A stretch of DNA of 64,000 bases from DYRG01 sp041161065. Its GTDB lineage: Bacteria; Pseudomonadota; Gammaproteobacteria; Beggiatoales; Beggiatoaceae. This document shows, in pieces, positions 1 through 7,610 of this stretch; the stretch's first letter is position 1; every line of letters starts with the position of its first letter. A program made the translations under genes and the position numbers. Location of the stretch: contig JBEAVE010000020.1 of the NCBI GenBank assembly GCA_041161065.1, forward strand, positions 1 through 64,000, read 5' to 3'. A model generated the notes under the pieces. The model did no database searches, was not told the DNA's origin, and saw only the letters and a program-made list of their open reading frames with translations.

Positions 1-320
1 AAGGAAGTTTTGGCAATCCTTACCACCCGTTTATCGCCAATGTGCCGTTGTAGATGGGGTGTTGCTCCACCCCTAGTGATAAATGGGAAGCTTACCAAGG
101 AATAATCCCGAGCAATCGGCAGAGAATCGTTGAGAAAAATAAGCGAGAAACGAATCCTATTGAGAGGTTTAATAATACGTTAAGACAGAGAGTTTCTAGA
201 TTAGGAAGAAAAACTCTCTTTTAGTTCCTAAGAAACTTATCAATCACATCGCTTCTCTTGTTCATTTTATCCAACATTACAATTCTTCTCTTTTATTTTC
301 ATCTCAATTTGATCACTACC
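1..320 (+). mobile_element. IS1-family element remnant (transposase 3' end and terminal repeat)
   Basis: Translation in pieces gives the C-terminal part of an IS1-type transposase. One frame starting at base 2 reads SLPPVYRQCAVVDGV. After a frame change near base 75, a second frame reads DKWEAYQGIIPSNRQ and then NPIERFNNTLRQRVSRLGRK, which includes the ERFNxTLRQR block typical of IS1 transposases. A stop follows at about 220, and a third frame from about 215 continues with KKLINHIASLVHFIQHYNSS. At least two frame breaks make the gene non-functional. The element ends at 311-320 with GATCACTACC, the same terminus found in the small elements near 21.2, 24.2 and 41.7 kb. The 5' part lies outside the window. 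Confidence 0.85.
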
Positions 321-346
321 CCATTTTTTTAATAAGAACATTTACG

Positions 347-712
347 ATGAATACACAAAAAACAAACGCAGGATTACAACGGTGGTTTCGAGCATTAAAA
401 CATAGCAGCGAAGGATTTCAAGCAGCTTGGAAGAATGAGGCAGCTTTTCGAGAAGAAATGCTCATTGCAATAGTTTTAATTCCTCTCAGTTTGTGGATAG
501 GAAAAACGTCAATAGAACGCGCTTTATTGATAGGGAGTATTTTGATTGTTTTAATGGTTGAATTGCTCAATTCTGCCATTGAAGCGGTGGTTGATCTCGC
601 GTCGCCCGATTTTCATTTGCTCGCCAAACGCGCCAAAGACATCGCATCAACCGCCGTTCTAATCGCCCTAATGTTTGCCGCCGCCACTTGGGGGTTGGTG
701 CTTTTTTCGTAA
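347..712 (+). CDS. dgkA: Diacylglycerol kinase
   Basis: Small integral-membrane kinase that phosphorylates diacylglycerol to phosphatidic acid, recycling lipid released when membrane-derived glycans are made. The 121-residue length matches the prokaryotic DgkA family. The signature ELLNSAIEAVVD lies at residues 72-83, followed by the family's LAKRAKDIASTAV stretch. The cytoplasmic-side acidic motif NEAAFREE is at 30-37. Three hydrophobic spans fit the trimeric membrane enzyme. The gene stands alone, starts 26 bases after the IS1 remnant and converges with the next gene, leaving only one base between the stops. Its native promoter may have been altered by the IS insertion, which is inference. 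Confidence 0.95.
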   Translation: MNTQKTNAGLQRWFRALKHSSEGFQAAWKNEAAFREEMLIAIVLIPLSLWIGKTSIERALLIGSILIVLMVELLNSAIEAVVDLASPDFHLLAKRAKDIASTAVLIALMFAAATWGLVLFS

Positions 713-713
713 A

Positions 714-1685
714 TTACAACAATGCGGAGAAACTAAATAAAAGTCGATATTTTTCTTTACCTTCGCTCCCTTGTTGCAAGGGTTCTTCATTTAAGTTTGT
801 TTTAATCGGTATCTTTAATCCCAATCCCAAACTAAATTTGTCATAATATAAACGTAATCCTGAAGTGGCATATAAGATATTTCCTCCCGTTGCTTGCTCT
901 GCTTCACCGTTTGTTTTATCTCTCCCCAAATTCAAATAGTTTAATTCAAGAATGCTATCCAAACGCAATTTGTTTTCTGCATTTGTTAATAAACGATAGT
1001 TTAATGCAGAATTAAAACGCCATTCTGAGCCAAACTTTCCTTTATTTTTATCTGCATATTGGTATTCGTTAAAATACAAATAACTACTATCTAATGTTAA
1101 AGTAAATTTTCCAAACTGTTTCGTTGCCGTTGCTCCCAATGAATAATGCGGTTTTCCAAAGCCTAATGACATTCCACCATCAATATAACCATTTGAATTT
1201 TTTGTATTTGCATCGCCCGTTGGCAAACTTAATCCACTATATACAGTGAAATGCCAATCCTCTAAATCATCTAAACTTTCTTTTACCGGAATAAGTTTCA
1301 GTCCTTGATCATATTTGAAACCCAATACTCCTTGCACTGAAATATCTGTAAAACCTGAGGTGTTGAAACTATTATTTTCAACATTTTTGCTCTGATACGG
1401 TACAAACAAATAACCTGAAAAATAAGGCGTAAAACCATAACCAGCCCCATATATCCAATAAGAATGGTTTTTCATTTCGTTATCGATTTCTGGCGTGTAG
1501 GTTTTGAAACGTACTTGCTCTAATTTCAAATAAGCTAAAGTTCCTTGTTGATTTAATGTTGCAGAACTCGAACTTTCTATTGGTGCACCGGGTCCTTCTA
1601 ATCCAGCGACTCCCAATGATGCAATCCCATGATGTGCGCAAACTTGAAAGGATATAAAAAATGATATAAAGAAATATTTTCTCAT
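714..1685 (-). CDS. Exported outer-membrane-type protein, phenol MetA-like fold
   Basis: 323 residues. An N-terminal signal peptide (MRKYFFISFFISFQVCA, cut before HHG) is followed by GIASLGVAGLEGPGAPIESS. That opening is typical of a transporter-like family assigned to the MetA-pathway/outer-membrane beta-barrel group (PF13557). The rest alternates short aromatic-rich beta strands, for example YSLGATATKQFGKFTLTLD, as expected for a barrel of about 12 strands. The start overlaps the stop of the preceding gene as ATGA, so the two are translationally coupled. The partner carries a DUF4198-like metal-uptake-type domain, so a role in periplasmic metal or small-molecule traffic is possible. The substrate is unknown. 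Confidence 0.6.
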   Translation of the reverse strand: MRKYFFISFFISFQVCAHHGIASLGVAGLEGPGAPIESSSSATLNQQGTLAYLKLEQVRFKTYTPEIDNEMKNHSYWIYGAGYGFTPYFSGYLFVPYQSKNVENNSFNTSGFTDISVQGVLGFKYDQGLKLIPVKESLDDLEDWHFTVYSGLSLPTGDANTKNSNGYIDGGMSLGFGKPHYSLGATATKQFGKFTLTLDSSYLYFNEYQYADKNKGKFGSEWRFNSALNYRLLTNAENKLRLDSILELNYLNLGRDKTNGEAEQATGGNILYATSGLRLYYDKFSLGLGLKIPIKTNLNEEPLQQGSEGKEKYRLLFSFSALL

Positions 1686-2380
1686 GATTTTTCTCCCGCT
1701 ATTTCAAATAATAAATGGGTGGTATGAACGATTTCATCGGCTTGAAGACCGTCGGAAGGTTGTCGATAAGTTGCTTGAATAAGTTGCAACCCTTTTTCTT
1801 TCAAACGAATATTGATTTCTCCATTATCATCGGTTTGACCGCGCGGTTGTCCCAGATATAAAACAATCGCATTTTTAACGGGTTGTCCATTGTGAACTAA
1901 TTTTAGAGAAACTTTGTCATTCAGATTTAAAGAAAGTGGGTTTTGTAACGGGAGTAATTCGAGGGTTTGTGTGACGGGTTTTATGAAACCAGTATGCCAG
2001 ATTTTAATACGTTTAATGCTTTCAAAAGATTGCCAACTTTTCAGTGGATGATTAACTTGATTTTTAGGAAGATTTTTTGAACCTTCTAACGTTTTTGTCC
2101 AAAATCCAGACGATAACAACGCATAAGTTAAAGCACAATTTCCTCCGATTTGAATGGGGCTGGTTTGAGAAATCTGCGGAGAAAGTGTTTGTTGATTTTG
2201 ATCTAAACAAAGCGTTTGTTTCAAATAAGTTGCAGGATAATCAATGGTTTGCGCACCTTGATGCGCGGCGGTGAAATGCCCATAATGCAAAACTTGCGCA
2301 TTGCCTTCATCAAGAAACCATATTTCATGCGCATAACATATTGAATTTAATATGAAAAATATAAAAATGACGGGTTTCAT
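1682..2380 (-). CDS. Exported DUF4198-like protein
   Basis: 232 residues from the ATG at 2380. An upstream TTG at 2392 would add four residues ahead of the signal peptide and is less likely. The signal peptide MKPVIFIFFILNSICYA is followed by HEIWFLDEG, the usual start of the DUF4198 family, some members of which are linked to nickel or cobalt uptake. The C-terminal half (SLKLVHNGQPVKNAIVLYLG, then TDDNGEINIRL) looks like an immunoglobulin-like or transthyretin-like beta domain. One cysteine pair in the middle may form a disulfide. The gene is first in a two-gene operon, with a perfect palindrome immediately upstream (2414-2426), so metal-dependent repression is an attractive but untested idea. 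Confidence 0.6.
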   Translation of the reverse strand: MKPVIFIFFILNSICYAHEIWFLDEGNAQVLHYGHFTAAHQGAQTIDYPATYLKQTLCLDQNQQTLSPQISQTSPIQIGGNCALTYALLSSGFWTKTLEGSKNLPKNQVNHPLKSWQSFESIKRIKIWHTGFIKPVTQTLELLPLQNPLSLNLNDKVSLKLVHNGQPVKNAIVLYLGQPRGQTDDNGEINIRLKEKGLQLIQATYRQPSDGLQADEIVHTTHLLFEIAGEKS

Positions 2381-2395
2381 TCTGTCGCTCAAAAG

Positions 2396-2426
2396 TAGTG
2401 TTACGATTATTTATAGTGTAACACTA
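2396..2426. promoter_or_regulatory. Palindromic operator candidate
   Basis: TAGTGT-A-ACACTA at 2414-2426 is a perfect 6+1+6 palindrome. A further half-site, TAGTGTTAC, at 2396-2404 is the exact inverse of GTAACACTA at 2418-2426. Three matching half-sites sit 16-46 bases upstream of the DUF4198-like start codon, where a repressor would act. The TGTTA/TAACA half-site resembles those of Fur-family metal repressors such as Zur, but the spacing is not the classical one. Confidence 0.45.
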
Positions 2427-2456
2427 AATTACCCGTTTTCCAAACCGAAAATTGAA

Positions 2457-3038
2457 TTATGTGGTTAGTGGAGAAAAGCAAATGTTATAGTCCGTACAAA
2501 CCTCACAAGACGGAGATCGACAAACATAAATTCCTTCCGATTCACAAAGCTGTTTATAAAGAAATCTTTTCCATTTCATGTTTTTTGTATTAAGGGCAGC
2601 AAGGGTTGGAAAATTAAGCTGCATCAGCGCGGATAATTGTGGACGCGACCACAAACCTAAATCTTCCCACAAATGGTTATGACCTAAACAACCCACTGCC
2701 ACAATTTCAACCATTTCTACACTGCCGACCACACCGTGATCAAGGTGGTTTTGTAAGAGCGTTTTTAATTCGGTTAATTCAGGAAAACGGCTCGGATCAA
2801 AAACTCGATTGATGGGTTTTAATTGGTTGATATTGAAATGCGGAAAATGCTGAATAAATAAGGTTTCAAATGCTGCTTTCGACAAACCTAAATTTAGAGG
2901 TAATACGCCGCTGTTGTTTTGCCAGCTTGCAATCATTGATGCGAAGATTTCTTCATTAGGTAAATGCTGCCGATGTTGTAATAATTGACTGTATAATTGC
3001 ATGGCAGGATTTGAAATAGTTGAAAAAGCCGCGCTCAT
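2457..3038 (-). CDS. nifQ: Nitrogen fixation protein NifQ
   Basis: NifQ carries a Mo-Fe-S cluster and donates molybdenum during synthesis of the nitrogenase iron-molybdenum cofactor. The C-terminal cysteine set is CX4CX2CX5C (residues 173, 178, 181 and 187; CRSPSCEVC then TDYNIC), the NifQ signature. The middle region (DHGVVGSVEMVEIVAVGCLG, then NHLWEDLGL) also fits the family. The ATG at 3038 is preceded by AAAGGA on the reverse strand and gives 193 residues, whereas the longer frame would add 15 unconvincing residues. It is the last gene of the ferredoxin/FeSII operon, separated by a strong hairpin. No nifHDK genes are in the window. Confidence 0.92.
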   Translation of the reverse strand: MSAAFSTISNPAMQLYSQLLQHRQHLPNEEIFASMIASWQNNSGVLPLNLGLSKAAFETLFIQHFPHFNINQLKPINRVFDPSRFPELTELKTLLQNHLDHGVVGSVEMVEIVAVGCLGHNHLWEDLGLWSRPQLSALMQLNFPTLAALNTKNMKWKRFLYKQLCESEGIYVCRSPSCEVCTDYNICFSPLTT

Positions 3039-3065
3039 GGTATTTTCCTTTATTTTTTGCAATTT

Positions 3066-3102
3066 AAAATCCCCTCTTTTCAAACAAAAAAGAGAGGATT
3101 TT
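3066..3102 (-). terminator. Intercistronic hairpin between FeSII-like gene and nifQ
   Basis: Arms 3066-3080 (AAAATCCCCTCTTTT) and 3088-3102 (AAAAGAGAGGATTTT) pair over 15 positions with one mismatch and a 7-base loop. In the direction of transcription no long T run follows beyond the stem's own TTTT. It may act as a partial terminator or as an mRNA-stabilising element that lowers nifQ output relative to the two ferredoxin-type genes. Confidence 0.6.
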
Positions 3103-3117
3103 CAGGGTGTTATAAAA

Positions 3118-3468
3118 TTAATACTCGACCAGAATATCCTCATCACGAACGATCATTTGGCACGCCAAACGCCATTCGCACGGCAAATCGTCGACAATGA
3201 CACGTTCCATGTCTTCTTTGGAGACTTTGCCGATTTGGCGGAGAACTTCCTTTTCTTTTTCAGTGAGATGCGAGCCCATGCGGACGGGTTTGCGGTCGAT
3301 GCTGATCACGCGCACCACGCAACTGCCGCATTCGCCGTCGCCACAATCGAATTTGAGCGGTACTTGGTGTTGTTTCGCCAATTTTAAAAGGGTTTCGGTG
3401 TGGCTGCCCGCGATTGCGTAGACCGTTTTGTCTTTGTAGTTGGGATTTGAGAAGGTTACTAACGCCAT
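3118..3468 (-). CDS. 2Fe-2S protein, FeSII (Shethna protein II)-like
   Basis: 116-residue plant-type 2Fe-2S ferredoxin fold with ligands C42, C47, C50 (CGDGECGSC) and C103 (RLACQ). Length, the central lysine/glutamate-rich insertion (HLTEKEKEVLRQIGKVSKED) and the ending RLACQMIVRDEDILVEY closely resemble the Azotobacter FeSII protein. FeSII binds oxidised nitrogenase and shields it from oxygen (conformational protection). The comparison is from memory, not from an alignment run. The insertion between cysteines 3 and 4 is longer than in electron-transfer ferredoxins, which supports the FeSII assignment. It lies between a second ferredoxin (15-base gap) and nifQ under an apparent NifA-controlled promoter, consistent with a role during nitrogen fixation. 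Confidence 0.78.
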   Translation of the reverse strand: MALVTFSNPNYKDKTVYAIAGSHTETLLKLAKQHQVPLKFDCGDGECGSCVVRVISIDRKPVRMGSHLTEKEKEVLRQIGKVSKEDMERVIVDDLPCEWRLACQMIVRDEDILVEY

Positions 3469-3483
3469 GATTTTGCTCCTAAA

Positions 3484-3768
3484 TTAGACGGGTTTAACGG
3501 TCACGTCGCCCAAAATTTGGGCTTGGCACGCGAGGCGATTGTGGCGACCCGCCATGTTGTCGCGCAGCACTTTGTCCTCGAGAACCGACGGCTCAGACAA
3601 ATTATTCCAGCCCTCTTCCACCTTCATCATGCACGTCCCGCAGTCGCATTCCCGACAACCGTACACAATTCCCGACCCCACTTTTTCCGATACTTCAATC
3701 ATTCGCGTCCCAACCGGCACGGTGACGGTCAAACCAATATCCGAAAAAGTTACTTTTGCTTTAGCCAT
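3484..3768 (-). CDS. Nif-associated 2Fe-2S ferredoxin
   Basis: 94 residues with ligands C38, C43, C46 and C81 in the arrangement CX4CX2C...C, plus an extra C41 (GCRECDCGTC). This is the adrenodoxin/plant-type 2Fe-2S pattern seen in small nif-cluster ferredoxins, which pass electrons to nitrogenase or to cofactor assembly. The reverse-strand start is preceded by AGGAGAGCTGT, a good ribosome site. It is the first gene of the operon with the FeSII-like gene and nifQ, and lies about 30 bases downstream of the predicted sigma-54 transcription start. The exact electron donor and acceptor cannot be deduced. Confidence 0.85.
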   Translation of the reverse strand: MAKAKVTFSDIGLTVTVPVGTRMIEVSEKVGSGIVYGCRECDCGTCMMKVEEGWNNLSEPSVLEDKVLRDNMAGRHNRLACQAQILGDVTVKPV

Positions 3769-3808
3769 ACAGCTCTCCTAGAGTTTTGAACAATTCAACA
3801 TACCCTAA

Positions 3809-3824
3809 AGCAAAGCCAACGCCA
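3809..3824 (-). promoter_or_regulatory. Sigma-54 (-24/-12) promoter
   Basis: The reverse strand reads TGGCGTTGGCTTTGCT. The GG of the -24 element and the GC of the -12 element are separated by exactly 10 bases, matching TGGCAC-N5-TTGCW apart from two substitutions in the first hexamer. The predicted start is near 3798, about 30 bases before the ferredoxin ATG. Two NifA-type sites lie upstream at the expected distance. Confidence 0.75.
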
Positions 3825-3865
3825 TCTCCTAATTGTTTGAATTATAAGAATTTTACAAATCACTA

Positions 3866-3881
3866 TGTCGCAAACAATACA
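3866..3881. promoter_or_regulatory. NifA upstream activator site (proximal)
   Basis: TGT-CGCAAACAAT-ACA exactly matches the NifA consensus TGT-N10-ACA. It is centred about 75 bases upstream of the predicted sigma-54 start. A second match lies 23 bases further upstream, roughly two helical turns away. Confidence 0.75.
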
Positions 3882-3888
3882 AAATCCT

Positions 3889-3904
3889 TGTCATAAACCT
3901 CACA
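3889..3904. promoter_or_regulatory. NifA upstream activator site (distal)
   Basis: TGT-CATAAACCTC-ACA is a second exact match to TGT-N10-ACA, centred near -98 relative to the predicted start. The pair with the -24/-12 element is the usual layout of a NifA-activated promoter. Confidence 0.72.
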
Positions 3905-3946
3905 ACACAAAACGATTTGAATCAGAGATAAACAAACGGGGGAGTT

Positions 3947-3984
3947 GTATCACGAATCCAACGAGCAACGGATTTCTGTGATAC
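3947..3984. repeat. Imperfect inverted repeat (hairpin)
   Basis: GTATCACGAATCC at 3947-3959 pairs with GGATTTCTGTGATAC at 3970-3984 around a 10-base loop; GTATCAC/GTGATAC and ATCC/GGAT are perfect. It lies in the 357-base space between the divergent ferredoxin and macro-domain genes and has no T tract. It could be an operator for the macro-domain gene or an RNA hairpin. Confidence 0.5.
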
Positions 3985-4125
3985 GATTATCATTAAGAAA
4001 AACAATGCGTAACAGGAGGGTTGAACCTTACGCGGGGGAGTAAAAGGGTCACACACTTTGCAGAAAGTATGTCGCGCGCTTTAGAATAGGGGTTGGATTG
4101 CCGCGGCGATGGGAAAATAGTTTTT

Positions 4126-4653
4126 ATGATGACAACAAAATTACAGATTATTCGGGCAGATATTACAACATTAGCGGTTGATGCGATTGTCAATGCGGCG
4201 AATGAAACGTTAATGGGCGGGGGCGGCGTTGATGGGGTGATTCATCGGGCGGCAGGTCCTCAATTGGCGCAAGAATGTTTTACGTTATGGGGCTGTCGGC
4301 GCGGGCAAGCCAAAATTACTCAAGGTTATCAATTACCTGCGCGTTATGTCATTCACACGGTCGGTCCCGTTTGGAAAGGTGGCAGGCACGGCGAAGCGGA
4401 TTTATTAACATCGTGTTATGTGGAAAGTTTGACGCTGGCAATGACAACCCATTGTAAAACCATCGCTTTTCCTGCCATTTCGTGTGGCGTGTATGGTTAT
4501 CCGGTTGATGAAGCGGCGCAGATTGCGATTAAAACTGTCTGGGATTTTGTGCAGGCAAATGAAGGACTTGAAACCGTTTATTTTGTGGTGTTTGAGGAGC
4601 GGGTGCAAAACGCCTATCAAACCGTATTGGACGAGGTGTTATCGCTATGTTAA
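4126..4653 (+). CDS. Macro-domain O-acetyl-ADP-ribose deacetylase
   Basis: 175 residues, a single macro domain of the YmdB/MacroD type that hydrolyses O-acetyl-ADP-ribose or removes mono-ADP-ribose from proteins. The binding motifs are present: RADITTLAVDAIVNAANETL, GGGGVDGVIHRAAGP, ARYVIHTVGPVW and FPAISCGVYGYP. Two ATGs in tandem (4126 and 4129) are possible starts; the longer frame from 4093 lacks a ribosome site. The end overlaps the tyrA start by 7 bases. The nearest other ADP-ribose/NAD-type gene is the SIR2-like protein at 56080, too far away to imply linkage. Confidence 0.9.
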   Translation: MMTTKLQIIRADITTLAVDAIVNAANETLMGGGGVDGVIHRAAGPQLAQECFTLWGCRRGQAKITQGYQLPARYVIHTVGPVWKGGRHGEADLLTSCYVESLTLAMTTHCKTIAFPAISCGVYGYPVDEAAQIAIKTVWDFVQANEGLETVYFVVFEERVQNAYQTVLDEVLSLC

Positions 4654-5507
4654 TTTCACGTTTAGCCGTCATTGGGGTCGGGTTAATTGGCGGATCGCTT
4701 GCTAAATCGCTTCGGTTGCAGCATCAATGCGCGGAAATTGTCGGCTGCGGACGCAATCTCGCCAATTTGCAACACGCCGTCGAACTCGGTGTCATCGATC
4801 ATTACACCCACTCGATGGCGGAAGCGGTTGAAAACGCAGACATTGTGGTGTTAGCCGTTCCGCTCGGCACGATCAAATCCGCCCTGCGTGAAATCCGCCC
4901 CCATTTAGCAAATAAAACCATCGTTACCGACGTGGGCAGCGCAAAAGGGAGCGTCATCGCCGACGCGCGCGCGGAATTGGGGGATTTGTTACCGCAATTC
5001 GTCGCAGGACACCCCATCGCCGGCGCAGAACGTAGTGGCGTTACCGCTGCACAACCCGATTTGTTTATTAAAAGAAAAGTGATTTTAACTCCCATTTCTG
5101 AAACCGATTTCAACGCATTACAAAAAATAAAACAAATGTGGGAAGTGTGCGGTGCAGAAGTGATAGAAATGAATGTAGAACATCACGATAACGTTTTAGC
5201 GGCAACCAGTCATTTGCCCCATATGTTAGCTTATACCTTGGTTGATTTGTTAGCACAAAAGGAAGAACATCAAGAAATATTCCGTTTCGCAGCGGGAGGA
5301 TTTCGGGATTTCACCCGCATTGCATCGAGCGACCCTCAAATGTGGCACGACATCTGTCTTGCTAACAAAGAACCCCTCGTTGAAATGTTAGAAGATTACC
5401 AACAACATTTGATTTCATTAACCCACGCTATTCAAAACGCCGACAGTGAGCAAATTAAAGCCTTATTTAGCCGAGCAAAAACCGCGCGCGATGAATTCAC
5501 AGGTTAA
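4647..5507 (+). CDS. tyrA: Prephenate dehydrogenase
   Basis: 286 residues, oxidising prephenate to 4-hydroxyphenylpyruvate on the tyrosine pathway. The N-terminal Rossmann motif is GVGLIGGSLAKS (residues 10-21). The prephenate-binding GHPIAGAERSG and the helix with HLPHMLAYTLVDLL are typical of the family. No chorismate mutase or aroA domain is fused, so it is the stand-alone form. It overlaps the upstream macro gene and precedes trpD, an aromatic-pathway pairing. It could also use arogenate, which the sequence alone cannot settle. Confidence 0.93.
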   Translation: MLISRLAVIGVGLIGGSLAKSLRLQHQCAEIVGCGRNLANLQHAVELGVIDHYTHSMAEAVENADIVVLAVPLGTIKSALREIRPHLANKTIVTDVGSAKGSVIADARAELGDLLPQFVAGHPIAGAERSGVTAAQPDLFIKRKVILTPISETDFNALQKIKQMWEVCGAEVIEMNVEHHDNVLAATSHLPHMLAYTLVDLLAQKEEHQEIFRFAAGGFRDFTRIASSDPQMWHDICLANKEPLVEMLEDYQQHLISLTHAIQNADSEQIKALFSRAKTARDEFTG

Positions 5508-5568
5508 AATAAAATGTTATCATCTTAATTAGAAAAAGTTATTTCAACAAAGGTAGGAGAATCTTAAC

Positions 5569-6594
5569 ATGGACATGAAACAAGCACTTGAAAAAATCGT
5601 TGAAAAAACGGATTTGAACGCTGAGCAAATGGGTGAAATCATGACACTTATTATGACGGGTCAAGCCACGCCCGCTCAAATTGGAGGATTTTTGATTGGA
5701 TTGCGCATGAAAGGCGAAACGGTCACTGAAATCACCGCCGCCGCGAAAGTGATGCGACAATTAGCCACGCCCGTGCCCATCGATGGTTCGCAAGTGATTG
5801 ATATTGTTGGAACTGGGGGCGACGGTTTGCAGACCTTTAATATTTCGACGGCATCGTGTTTTGTGGCGGCGGCGGCGGGTGGAAAAGTCGCCAAACATGG
5901 CAATCGGTCGGTGTCGAGCAAATCGGGCAGTGCCGATGTGTTGGAAGCCGCAGGGATTAAATTGGATTTAACTCCTTTACAAATCGCTGAATGTATTGAA
6001 AAAATTGGGGTTGGATTTATGTTTGCACCCGCGCATCACGGCGCAATGAAACACGCAATTTCCCCCCGTAAAGAAATGGGTATTCGAACGCTTTTTAACG
6101 TGCTCGGTCCTTTGACAAATCCCGCAGGTGCAACCCGCCAATTGTTAGGGGTTTTTAGCCGTCATTGGGTGATTCCTTTAGCGGAAGTTTTGAGAAACTT
6201 AGGGTGTGAGAAAGCCTTAGTTGTTCACGCAAAAGATGGCATGGACGAAATCAGTTTAGCCGCGCCGACGTTTGTGGCAGAAATAGATCGCGATGAAATC
6301 CTACATTACACTATTTCTCCCGAAGATTTTGGTTTGAAAACGCAATCTTTAGAAACCATTAAAGTGGAGAACGCGCAACAGAGTTTAGAAATCCTCCGCA
6401 GTGTTCTACAAAACCATCGCGGGACTGCCCGAGATATTGTGCAATTAAATGCAGGTGCAGCTTTGTACGTGGCGGGTTTAGCCAATACCTTGCGCGGCGG
6501 CATTGAAATGGCTCTCGATGTTTTAATTAGCGGCGAAGCCTATCACCGTTTCAAATCGTTAATACAACTAACCCATTCCTTTAAATCTAATTAA
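5569..6594 (+). CDS. trpD: Anthranilate phosphoribosyltransferase
   Basis: 341 residues; transfers phosphoribose from PRPP to anthranilate in tryptophan synthesis. The PRPP site GTGGDG is at 81-86, and the anthranilate/Mg-binding KHGNRSVSSKSGSAD block is at 109-123. The N-terminal helical domain (TGQATPAQIGGFLIGLRMKG) is intact. Trp partners trpE, trpG and trpC are not adjacent, so the trp genes are split. The start is preceded by AGGTAGGAGAATCTTAAC, a clear ribosome site. Confidence 0.96.
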   Translation: MDMKQALEKIVEKTDLNAEQMGEIMTLIMTGQATPAQIGGFLIGLRMKGETVTEITAAAKVMRQLATPVPIDGSQVIDIVGTGGDGLQTFNISTASCFVAAAAGGKVAKHGNRSVSSKSGSADVLEAAGIKLDLTPLQIAECIEKIGVGFMFAPAHHGAMKHAISPRKEMGIRTLFNVLGPLTNPAGATRQLLGVFSRHWVIPLAEVLRNLGCEKALVVHAKDGMDEISLAAPTFVAEIDRDEILHYTISPEDFGLKTQSLETIKVENAQQSLEILRSVLQNHRGTARDIVQLNAGAALYVAGLANTLRGGIEMALDVLISGEAYHRFKSLIQLTHSFKSN

Positions 6595-6630
6595 AGGTTA
6601 TATTTGAGAAACTCTTTGAGGAAAAGTAAG

Positions 6631-7584
6631 ATGACTACAAAACATTGTCGTTTGTTAATTTTAGGTTCTGGACCCGCTGGTTATACTGCTTCTGTTTATG
6701 CGGCGCGCGCTAATTTACAACCCGTGATGATTTCTGGTTTGGATCAAGGTGGACAATTGATGACAACCACTGAAGTAGATAATTGGATCGGGGATTTCAA
6801 CGGGGTGCAAGGACCTGATTTGATGGAGAGAATGCGCAAACACGCTGAACGTTTCAATGTTGAAATGATCCACGACCATATTCATACCGCTAATTTACAA
6901 ACCAAACCTTTTGAATTAATAGGGGATTATGGTTCATATACTTGTGATGCGTTGATTATTGCAACCGGTGCATCGGCGAAATATTTGGGTTTAGAATCTG
7001 AAACCAAATTCAAAGGAAAAGGGGTTTCTGCTTGCGCCACTTGTGATGGTTTCTTTTATCGTAATCAAGATGTCGCCGTAATTGGGGGAGGAAATACCGC
7101 TGTTGAAGAGGCTTTATACCTTTCAAATATTGCAAAGAAAGTCACTGTTGTGCACAGAAGAGATCAGTTTCGTTCAGAAAAGATTTTAGCCAATCAACTC
7201 ATCGAAAAATCTCAAACAGGAAATGTGAGCATCGAGTGGTTTCATACCTTAGAAGAAGTGGTCGGCGATAAAAGCGGCGTGACGGGTATCAAAATTAAAC
7301 ACGTTGAAACAGGAGAAATCAAAGAAATTCCTTTAATGGGGGTTTTTATTGCAATCGGTCATCACCCTAATACAACTCTTTTTGAAGGACAACTAGAAAT
7401 GCACAATGGGTATTTGAAAGTGCAAGGGGGTTCAAATGGAAATGCAACCGCCACGAGTATTTCTGGTGTTTTCGCCGCCGGTGACGTTTGTGATCATATC
7501 TATCGCCAAGCAATTACCTCTGCGGGAACGGGTTGCATGGCGGCATTAGATGCAGAGAAATTCCTCGACGCATTGGTTTCTTGA
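6631..7584 (+). CDS. trxB: Thioredoxin-disulfide reductase
   Basis: 317 residues from the ATG at 6631, chosen for its upstream GAGGAAAAGTAAG. FAD-binding GSGPAGY is at residues 12-18, the redox pair C135-A-T-C138 follows, and the NADPH-binding GGGNTAVEEALYLS is next. The C-terminal FAD segment SGVFAAGDVCDHIYRQ is present. It reduces thioredoxin with NADPH in the cytoplasm. The spacing and domain order are those of the low-molecular-weight bacterial enzyme. Confidence 0.96.
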   Translation: MTTKHCRLLILGSGPAGYTASVYAARANLQPVMISGLDQGGQLMTTTEVDNWIGDFNGVQGPDLMERMRKHAERFNVEMIHDHIHTANLQTKPFELIGDYGSYTCDALIIATGASAKYLGLESETKFKGKGVSACATCDGFFYRNQDVAVIGGGNTAVEEALYLSNIAKKVTVVHRRDQFRSEKILANQLIEKSQTGNVSIEWFHTLEEVVGDKSGVTGIKIKHVETGEIKEIPLMGVFIAIGHHPNTTLFEGQLEMHNGYLKVQGGSNGNATATSISGVFAAGDVCDHIYRQAITSAGTGCMAALDAEKFLDALVS

Positions 7585-7610
7585 TTAGAGGAAATTTAAA
7601 GGAAATAACA

